Assembly (NCBI RefSeq): GCF_014647135.1
Contig: NZ_BMOP01000011.1
Location: forward strand, 62,001-126,000
Source of the DNA: Shewanella xiamenensis
Lineage (GTDB): Bacteria; Pseudomonadota; Gammaproteobacteria; Enterobacterales; Shewanellaceae
Length of the DNA stretch: 64,000 nucleotides
Reading direction: 5' to 3'
The notes under the pieces were generated by a model, which ran no database searches, was not told the DNA's origin, and saw only the letters and a list, made by a program, of their open reading frames with translations. This document shows positions 57,801-64,000 of the stretch, in pieces (position 1 is the stretch's first letter; each line of letters begins with the position of its first letter). Position numbers and translations under genes: made by a program.

Positions 57801-59336
57801 CAATTTGTGCAAATGAAGGACGGGTTATCTACGGAAGTTGCCCAGTTACTTGGTCAGGATAGCTCATGGACGGGTGAGCGTGAGTTAGTCGGACAAAACG
57901 GCCTAGTTTATCCCGTATGGCTTAACGTGTCGGTGATGCAGTCATTAAATGAAAATGCTATTCACTATGTAGTGGTATTTTCAGATATCACTGAGCGGAA
58001 ACGCACCGAGGCCGACCTTAGACGTCTGGCAAATTACGATGTATTAACAGGACTCCCTAACCGTTCGTTATTCGCCAATCGTTTGATGCAATCTATTCAA
58101 GCGGCTGAGCAAAGTGGTGAAAAGTTAGCATTGCTGTTTCTTGACCTAGATAGATTTAAGCATGTCAATGATTCCTATGGCCACAGTATGGGCGATGCAC
58201 TCTTAGTTGAAGCATCTAATCGATTACAATCCTGTATCGGAAGTGACCATTTACTCTGCCGTTTTGGTGGCGATGAATTTGTTATTTTGCTGAAGAATGT
58301 TAAAGAGTTAAGTGATATTAACCACTTAGCTGAACAGTTGTTGGCACAAATCGTCGCGCCATTTAGGTTGTTTGGCCGCGAGTTTTATATTTCAACCAGC
58401 ATTGGGATCAGTATTTGGCCCGATGATGCAATGCAGCCAGAAGCCTTCATAAAAAATGCGGATCTGGCCATGTATCATGCCAAGGAAGAAGGTCGTGGTA
58501 ACTTCAAATATTATTCATCAGAGCGCAATGCCCAAGCGTTATACCATTTACGTTTGGAGGCTGATTTACGTAAAGCGATAGAGCGGCAAGAATTTGAACT
58601 GTATTATCAACCACAAATTGATATTTTGCAGGGGGATAAATTTATTGGCATGGAAGCACTCATTCGTTGGCGACATCCCGTCGATGGTTTTGTGCGACCC
58701 GATATTTTTATTAAAGTTGCCGAAGCTTGTGGTTTGGTTGTTGATATTGATCGCTGGGTTTTACGCCGCGCGTGTTCGGATGGGGCCAAATGGGCAATGC
58801 AAACCGCTGAGCCATTTAAATTGTCGGTCAATATTTCAGCTGTGCATTTCCGTCAACCAGACTTTATCGATGGCGTGAAGAAAATTCTCGATGCCACCCG
58901 TATGCCCGCTTCATCTTTATGCTTAGAAATTACCGAAGGGGTGTTAATGAAAGAGTTGCAGGTGGCTAAAGCCCACTTAATGCAGCTTGACGAGCTTGGC
59001 ATTGAAGTCGCGATTGACGACTTTGGCACCGGATATTCCTCTTTAGCTTATTTACGCAATTTTGAGGTGAATACACTCAAAATTGACCGTTCATTTTTGA
59101 TCGATATCGCCTCGAATTCTGCCGATCAGGCTATTGTGAGTAGTATTATTGAATTGGCTCGTAACTTAAAATTAACCGTAGTAGCAGAAGGGGTCGAAAC
59201 CGTTGAGCAGTTAGAGCAGCTTTTTAGCCGTGGCTGTTATATTGTTCAGGGCTATTACTTTGCTAAACCAATGTCTGTCAGTGATTTTGAAAAATATCTT
59301 CAGTTACAGTCTCCGCTTGACTCATTGCAATCTTAA
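54864..59336 (+). CDS. Seven-bladed periplasmic sensor with PAS, GGDEF and EAL domains
   Basis: 1490-aa protein. Signal sequence, then about 700 periplasmic residues with repeated W-x-(A/G)-T/S-x-x-G-(L/I)-Y/R motifs of two-component-regulator propellers and a Y_Y_Y-type segment. A transmembrane helix (~765-787) is followed by two PAS domains (~800-930 and ~935-1045), GGDEF (1135-1139) and EAL (motif at 1264-1266, then EITEGVL, DDFGTGYSS, LKIDRSF, EGVET). Both catalytic signatures look intact, so it could make or degrade cyclic di-GMP. No RxxD inhibitory site precedes GGDEF. The ligand is unknown. Confidence 0.92.
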   Translation: MKKIIIHFLLASILVFCSGLHSAWAGSFVQRVFSDRDGLEATSIRALTLDDHGFIWAATEQGLYRVSNSKVRRIDKTGSELRLADEFLTTVVNIDRDMLLVSTNAATYLYDIAKNQFTQMGSPNLFPHFPGGVLISAARKNAQEWRLLIDNGQIYDLSPSTLTLTLVSQLPVNRDLPWRKLLSMPDGQFLVAGQFQLLLLNSAGEKVVDYQWTEPMGSILDMLEDSKQRIWIATSRGIYRLEPKTLQIFPVPELPDWSTAMAEGHNGEIWFSSRAGLLKWSPDTHQIENYQQELKTQANMETLKAILFDKSGLMWVGGSGDGLALLASQPDFILDTYTGEPPHQLSDAMVWSVFASDEGLWFGASNVSFVGRNTQKAITVDIEGLKPHESVYGISRFIDHYLLVSTTSGLFVVDKLTLKGISFAQWTHGGEAFKNKLIYGTYADPKLKGRFWIATGTGLYFWEQGLFEPQPFNFDGATGNSPELKRPTIRTLYRASDGKLWIGGRKVFGYIDEQNLFHDQRQLFSGLNSVPSISHIEEISPGVMWFGSYERGLFELNLHGGKLVSLSSQWQVNCSSVFFIQKTTNANVVACADSLIRQDRATGQISMFNQLDGLISNEMNEGAYFYSAVSGLYIGTPEGVMNLDVDKMVNRIADDHVMLESVSVYYDNNTQVSLLPKPLMVIKPDANMVSLQITNLDYLDDSPIQFKYRLRYQGEEDNYVLLQGESQVNLAGLAAGEYLLEVLSQVNGIWSDKPFTFPFYVEQHWWLTQGFKGLLLLVFSIIALSLAWYRQRQVRTFMAMNQALTESDDRLRQSLRGSDSDLWEWHRDSQCFYLDNRGYVLGSHANEIVLTLESLPVHPLDREKVLVQWNSMLAGEVDRFEAEYRYHRRDGNWGWLRVRGRPVARNKQTQVIERVAGIYSDITLQRQLEDEVSLLAQAFENTSEGVLILDVDENIRVANHAAQHIIGSEQQSLVGLSFSQFVQMKDGLSTEVAQLLGQDSSWTGERELVGQNGLVYPVWLNVSVMQSLNENAIHYVVVFSDITERKRTEADLRRLANYDVLTGLPNRSLFANRLMQSIQAAEQSGEKLALLFLDLDRFKHVNDSYGHSMGDALLVEASNRLQSCIGSDHLLCRFGGDEFVILLKNVKELSDINHLAEQLLAQIVAPFRLFGREFYISTSIGISIWPDDAMQPEAFIKNADLAMYHAKEEGRGNFKYYSSERNAQALYHLRLEADLRKAIERQEFELYYQPQIDILQGDKFIGMEALIRWRHPVDGFVRPDIFIKVAEACGLVVDIDRWVLRRACSDGAKWAMQTAEPFKLSVNISAVHFRQPDFIDGVKKILDATRMPASSLCLEITEGVLMKELQVAKAHLMQLDELGIEVAIDDFGTGYSSLAYLRNFEVNTLKIDRSFLIDIASNSADQAIVSSIIELARNLKLTVVAEGVETVEQLEQLFSRGCYIVQGYYFAKPMSVSDFEKYLQLQSPLDSLQS

Positions 59337-59561
59337 TCTGCAATTTATGTGTGCTTAATTGCGCATTTTTAGCCTCGGCTCAAGTTGGGGTTTTATGTTG
59401 AATTATCTGTTTACAGCACTTGTGTTTAAACGTAAATGAAATAACGCGATCATTAATGGCAAATTTTCAACTCATCGGTTCAGATAAAATATGACTGATG
59501 GTTAAATAGATAAATTTGCTAATATTAACTCGAAATTTTTTATCCTATAAAAGTACTCATT

Positions 59562-61775
59562 ATGATGCGCCGAATAGTAGCTTCTCTCTTTTTATGTGTG
59601 TTGCTGACTCCCTTATGTGCGGCTGAACGGCCAAAAATAGGATTAGTGTTAAGCGGTGGTGGTGCTAAAGGCGCCGCCCATGTTGGTGTACTTAAAATTT
59701 TAGAAGAACATCATATTCCTGTGGACTATATTGCAGGTACGAGTATCGGCGCTTATGTCGCGGGTATGTATGCCTTGGGATACAGTGCAAGTGAAGTCGA
59801 AACCATCATGATGGGGGTTGATTGGGATAGTGGTTATTCGGATACCATCCCTCGTAATGTATTGAGTTATCGAGATAAACAGTTACGAGATCGCTATAAT
59901 ATTCCGCTCAATATTGGTTATACCGAAGGCGAGGTGAAAGCGCCAAGTGGGGTATTGCGTGGGCAGACCATGTCGCAGTTATTACGACAGTCTACGGATT
60001 TAGTGGAGCAATTTGGTGATTTTGATGCTTTAGCTATTCCTTATCGTGCCGTGGCGACGGATTTAGAAACCAGTCTACCCGTAGTGCTTAACCATGGCAG
60101 TATTATCAAAGCAATGCAGGCTTCTGCTACGGTGCCAGGTGCATTACAACCTACGCAAATCGACGGTAAGTTACTGGTGGATGGTGGTATTGCCAACAAT
60201 ATGCCTGTGGACGTAGTGAAGGCGATGGGCGCTGATATTATCATTGCTGTGGATATTGGCTCACCACTGGTAAAAAAAGATAAGCTCGATAGCACTATTG
60301 CCGTATTAGATCAGTTGTCCAATTTCTTGACTAACGCCAGTACTGAAAAACAAAAGCAATTATTGACTGATAATGATGTGTTGATCCGTCCTGCGATCGA
60401 TGCCCTAAGCACAACCGATTTTACCATCATGCCTTTAGCGTTAACCCTCGGCAAAGAAGCGGCGACCAGTCAGTTAGTTAAATTGCAAAAGATGAGCGTT
60501 AGCGAAGAACAATATGCCGCCTATGTTGAGAGTAAAAGGGCCAAGGGTAAGACTGTCATGGCGGATATCGCTCATCCTATCAAGGAAATTGTGTTTGATA
60601 ACCACTCAAAAGTTAGCCTTAATTTATTAAAAGAAACCCTAGAACTTAAACCTGGTCAGAATATTACTAAAGATGAATTGAACGATGCGATAAAACGTAT
60701 CTATTCCTTAAATAAATTTGAACGTGTTGACGCCGAATTTGTGGAGGGTAAAGAAGGGCGTGTACTTACGGTAACCACGCGCGCTAAATCATGGGGACCT
60801 AATTATTTCCAACTAGGCTTTAATTGGGAGGACGATTTTAGCTCTGATTCAGCCATCAGCTTTGATATGGCTTATACCATGACAGACTTAACCTTTAATG
60901 GCGGAGAGTGGCGAAACGAAGTTAAGCTTGGATTCGAGAAGCTATTTGCGACTGAGTTTTATCAGCCCTTGAATCGGGATCAAGAGTTTTATAGTCGAGC
61001 TCGTTATCAATACGATATCCATAATTGGGACTTATACGATAACAATAATCGTGCGCTAACCTTTGATAAGAAAACCCACACCGTCGAATTAGGTATTGGT
61101 TATAACTATGTGCTGCAAGGCGTTGTCGAGTTGGGGCTAGTTGCGGAAAAAGGTGTCATTATTAATGATGCATGGTTACTTCAGGATTTTGATTTTAACT
61201 CCTATGGCGCTTATTTCAGGATGGGGTATGACAGCTTAGACAGTATTAGTTTTCCGACATCGGGCAATCGTGTCAGCTTAAACGTTTATGTTCGTAAAGA
61301 GAATTTTGACGATGTCATCGATAATCAGAACGACTATAGCGTGCAGATAGAGGCCGACTGGAAAGGCGCGCTGAGCGTTGGTAATCATGCGTTTGTGGGT
61401 AAAGCATCGCTTGCGACAAATAATAATGATGGCCTCAATACCTTGCACTTGTCAGATTTAGGCGGTTTCTTAAATCTTTCTGGTTATCACAAGGACTCGT
61501 TGAATGGAGCTCATAAACTCTTTGGTGCCTTTATTTATCAGTATGATTTAGGGCGTGATGCCTTAGGTATGCGAGATTACCCTCTGTACTTAGGCTTAAG
61601 TTTAGAGGCAGGTAATGTGTGGTTTGAACGATCAGAAGTATCGCTTACTGATCTTATTTATGCATCGAGTCTGTACATCGGCACTGATACCACAATGGGA
61701 CCTGCGGCGATTGGTTTCGGCATTACGGATATGGGTGATAAGTCAGTTTATTTATTTATTGGTAAAGCGTTTTAA
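59562..61775 (+). CDS. Patatin-like phospholipase with BamA-type barrel (PlpD-like, type Vd autotransporter)
   Basis: 737-aa protein. Signal peptide ~1-21, patatin domain with GGGAKG oxyanion loop (32-37), nucleophile S61 in GTSIG and the D207-G dyad partner in VDGGI. A POTRA-like stretch (~330-400) is followed by a C-terminal region of alternating strands ending FIGKAF, the BamA/Omp85 barrel pattern. The arrangement matches PlpD of Pseudomonas, whose lipase is carried to the surface by its own barrel. Confidence 0.88.
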   Translation: MMRRIVASLFLCVLLTPLCAAERPKIGLVLSGGGAKGAAHVGVLKILEEHHIPVDYIAGTSIGAYVAGMYALGYSASEVETIMMGVDWDSGYSDTIPRNVLSYRDKQLRDRYNIPLNIGYTEGEVKAPSGVLRGQTMSQLLRQSTDLVEQFGDFDALAIPYRAVATDLETSLPVVLNHGSIIKAMQASATVPGALQPTQIDGKLLVDGGIANNMPVDVVKAMGADIIIAVDIGSPLVKKDKLDSTIAVLDQLSNFLTNASTEKQKQLLTDNDVLIRPAIDALSTTDFTIMPLALTLGKEAATSQLVKLQKMSVSEEQYAAYVESKRAKGKTVMADIAHPIKEIVFDNHSKVSLNLLKETLELKPGQNITKDELNDAIKRIYSLNKFERVDAEFVEGKEGRVLTVTTRAKSWGPNYFQLGFNWEDDFSSDSAISFDMAYTMTDLTFNGGEWRNEVKLGFEKLFATEFYQPLNRDQEFYSRARYQYDIHNWDLYDNNNRALTFDKKTHTVELGIGYNYVLQGVVELGLVAEKGVIINDAWLLQDFDFNSYGAYFRMGYDSLDSISFPTSGNRVSLNVYVRKENFDDVIDNQNDYSVQIEADWKGALSVGNHAFVGKASLATNNNDGLNTLHLSDLGGFLNLSGYHKDSLNGAHKLFGAFIYQYDLGRDALGMRDYPLYLGLSLEAGNVWFERSEVSLTDLIYASSLYIGTDTTMGPAAIGFGITDMGDKSVYLFIGKAF

Positions 61776-61953
61776 TGATAAGGCTATAACTAGGGCGTGT
61801 TGACGTTTCGAGATTAGATTTTGTTTTAATAAGGTGGGATGAATCGATAAGTGTCATAACCTTTTACAAAATCTTACTACAGCCAAACCAGTCTAAATGC
61901 TAAGGTTTTGCAGGAAAAAATAACAACACTCTCAACGGAAGCTGGGGAAAACA

Positions 61954-63996
61954 ATGAAGAAGATAAGCACACTGGCGCTGGGTATTGCCTTGAGCCTAGG
62001 TTTAGCCGCTTGCAGCAGCGAGCCTAAAACTGAAGTCGCCGCGGTTTCTGGCATTGAATTACAAAACTTTGATGCCTCAGTTCGCCATCAAGATGATTTT
62101 TACTACAGTGTTAACGGTAAATGGTTAGCCAATACGCCCATTCCAGCTGATAAATCCAACTACGGTGCATTTTCTGTGCTGTACGATCAAAGCCAAGATG
62201 CATTGAAAAAGATCATCGATGCAGCGGCCGCCAAAAAGAATGCAGCCCCTGGCTCCAATGAGCAAAAAATTGGCGACTTTAACGCCAGCTTTATGAATAC
62301 CGATTTGCTCGAAACCTTAGGTGTAACCCCATTAAATCCATTACTGGCGGACATCTCTGCAGTGAAAAATCACAGTGAATTACCCGCGGTGATGGGGAAA
62401 TTACTCACCAGCGGTTCAGGTATTCCCTTTGGTTTCTACGTTAATAACGACGCGAAAAACTCCACCCAATATGCAGTGTACTTAAGCCAGTCGGGCTTAA
62501 CCTTGCCAGACCGCGATTACTACTTAAAAGATGACGCTAAGTTTGTCGCTAATCGCCAAGCAATGGCGAAATATGTGACTGATATTCTGACTGAAGCGGG
62601 CTATAAAAATGCAAAACGTGCCGCGAAAAACGTGGCCGATATTGAAATGATGATCGCGAAAAGTCAGTGGAGCCGTGTAGAGTCGCGCGATGCGAACAAA
62701 TCCTATAACAAACTGAACCGCGCCGAGCTGCAAAAGCTAATGGGACAGTTTGATTTTAATGCCTTTGCCGCGAATGCTGGTTTAGGTGATAAAGTGACTG
62801 ACGTGATCGTGCGTCAACCCTCTTATTTTGAAAAGTTAGGTGCAAATTTTGATGCCTTCCCTGTTTCGGCCTGGCAGGATTATTTAACGTTCCACCTCGT
62901 GGATAGTTACGCCGAGCTGTTAAGTAAAAACTTTGTCGATCTTAACTTTGCCTTTAAGAGCAAAACGTTGATGGGCATTGAAGAGCAGCAACCACGCTGG
63001 AAAAAAGCGGTTGATGGCGCCGACCAAGTAATAGGTGAATTAGTGGGTGAAGAGTACGTTAAGCAGTACTTTAAACCAGAAGCCAAAGCTCGCATGGAAA
63101 CTATGATCAAAAATCTGATCAAAGGTTTCGAAGTCAGTATTAATGAGCTTGAGTGGATGACGCCAGAAACTAAAGTCGCGGCTCAGGAAAAACTGTCTAA
63201 GTTTACCTACAAGATTGGTTATCCAGACAAGTGGAAAGACTACACTGCGCTAGAAATCAAGCCTGATGAGCTGGTGGGCAACTATATGCGTTACGCCCAG
63301 TTTGAATATCAAGACATGATCAACAAGCTCGGTAAGCCAATCGATCGTACCGAGTGGCATATGACACCGCAAACGGTGAACGCTTATTACAGCCCAGTTG
63401 GCAATGAAATCGTATTCCCAGCAGCGATTCTGCAACCGCCATTTTTCAATATGGAAGCCGATGATGCGGTCAACTACGGCGGTATCGGTGCGGTTATTGG
63501 CCACGAAATCAGCCATGGTTTCGACGACCAAGGCGCTAAGTACGATGGCGACGGTAACTTGCGTGACTGGTGGTCGGATAAAGACCGTGAAGAGTTCCAA
63601 AAACGCGGTAAGCAACTGTCGGCGCAGTATTCTGGCTACGAAGCATTACCCGGTAAGTTTGTGAACGGTGATTTAACCTTAGGCGAAAACATCGGTGACT
63701 TAGGTGGGTTAACAGTAGCTGCTCGCGCCTATATGATGAGCTTAAACGGTAAATCTGCTCCCGTGCTCGATGGCTTAACGGGCGAGCAGCGTTTCTTCGT
63801 CGGTTGGTCACAGGTATGGCGCCGTAATTACCGTGATGAAGAGTTAGGTCGTCGTTTACTGACGGATCCACATTCACCTAGCCACTACCGCGCGATGGGG
63901 ACGCCGCGCAATATTGAAGCTTTCTATAAAGCCTTTGAGCTGAAAGAGAGCGACAAGATGTATTTAAAACCAGAAGAGCGCGTAAAAATCTGGTAA
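61954..63996 (+). CDS. M13-family (neprilysin-like) metallopeptidase lipoprotein
   Basis: 680-aa protein. Lipoprotein signal ending LAACSSEP (lipobox Cys20). The zinc motif HEISH has H517, E518 and H521, with E578 of ENIGDLGG as third ligand, and the NAYYSP substrate motif is present. Ends ERVKIW, like other family members, and is complete just before the window edge. Envelope-anchored, cleaving short peptides; substrate unknown. Confidence 0.95.
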   Translation: MKKISTLALGIALSLGLAACSSEPKTEVAAVSGIELQNFDASVRHQDDFYYSVNGKWLANTPIPADKSNYGAFSVLYDQSQDALKKIIDAAAAKKNAAPGSNEQKIGDFNASFMNTDLLETLGVTPLNPLLADISAVKNHSELPAVMGKLLTSGSGIPFGFYVNNDAKNSTQYAVYLSQSGLTLPDRDYYLKDDAKFVANRQAMAKYVTDILTEAGYKNAKRAAKNVADIEMMIAKSQWSRVESRDANKSYNKLNRAELQKLMGQFDFNAFAANAGLGDKVTDVIVRQPSYFEKLGANFDAFPVSAWQDYLTFHLVDSYAELLSKNFVDLNFAFKSKTLMGIEEQQPRWKKAVDGADQVIGELVGEEYVKQYFKPEAKARMETMIKNLIKGFEVSINELEWMTPETKVAAQEKLSKFTYKIGYPDKWKDYTALEIKPDELVGNYMRYAQFEYQDMINKLGKPIDRTEWHMTPQTVNAYYSPVGNEIVFPAAILQPPFFNMEADDAVNYGGIGAVIGHEISHGFDDQGAKYDGDGNLRDWWSDKDREEFQKRGKQLSAQYSGYEALPGKFVNGDLTLGENIGDLGGLTVAARAYMMSLNGKSAPVLDGLTGEQRFFVGWSQVWRRNYRDEELGRRLLTDPHSPSHYRAMGTPRNIEAFYKAFELKESDKMYLKPEERVKIW

Positions 63997-64000
63997 TCCA

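Overview
This looks like a chromosomal window from Shewanella, close to the S. oneidensis/MR-4 group. The evidence is a Wolinella-type FrdCAB fumarate reductase with two FrdC subunits, the dusB-fis-prmA, trxA/rhlB/gppA/rho and pilBCD-coaE-zapD-yacG-mutT blocks, and pdhR-aceEF-lpd followed by a GGDEF/EAL protein, a patatin and an M13 peptidase. This order matches what I remember of MR-1 (recall, not a search). No rRNA, tRNA, CRISPR array or intact IS element was recognised.

Layout. 1-4.4 kb: the end of an APH-type kinase, an MFS transporter, a P-loop sulfotransferase with an unusual pentapeptide-repeat linker, and a Fic AMP-transferase gene behind an array of 34-bp direct repeats. 4.4-12.4 kb: an accessory, A+T-rich defence-type island. 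It holds an Mrr/AspBHI-like restriction endonuclease gene converging on a three-gene operon (C5 cytosine methyltransferase, a 989-aa protein with two GHKL ATPase modules, a 629-aa protein with an N-terminal receiver domain). It reads as restriction-modification joined to a histidine-kinase/receiver phosphorelay and is the best candidate for an undescribed system. Related hairpin-forming repeats lie on both sides. 12.4-17.8 kb: two small hypotheticals, a LysR regulator, yjjG, and fis/dusB/prmA. 17.8-22.7 kb: frdC1-frdC2-frdA-frdB with a CRP-like palindrome upstream. 22.7-30.2 kb: a monooxygenase/oxidoreductase pair with a divergent LysR, then a membrane protein, a small outer-membrane barrel and a very large secreted zinc-protease lipoprotein. 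30.3-34.5 kb: rho, trxA, rhlB, gppA. 34.6-43.9 kb: thioredoxin-like protein, mutT, yacG, zapD, coaE, pilD, pilC, pilB, then an O-antigen-ligase-like gene facing pilA. 44.5-47.2 kb: nadC, ampD, ampE. 47.5-54.7 kb: pdhR and the pyruvate dehydrogenase genes, with a perfect PdhR operator. 54.9-64 kb: a 1490-aa cyclic-di-GMP protein, a PlpD-like patatin autotransporter and an M13 metallopeptidase.

A second theme is a dispersed non-coding repeat family. Tandem heptamers built on CTAG, joined to small GC-rich hairpins, occur at least seven times, five of them between 38.4 and 47.4 kb and nearly always between genes. A separate heptamer array (six GAATAAC units) sits between zapD and yacG.

All calls come from reading the sequence and protein motifs. 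No alignments or database searches were run.
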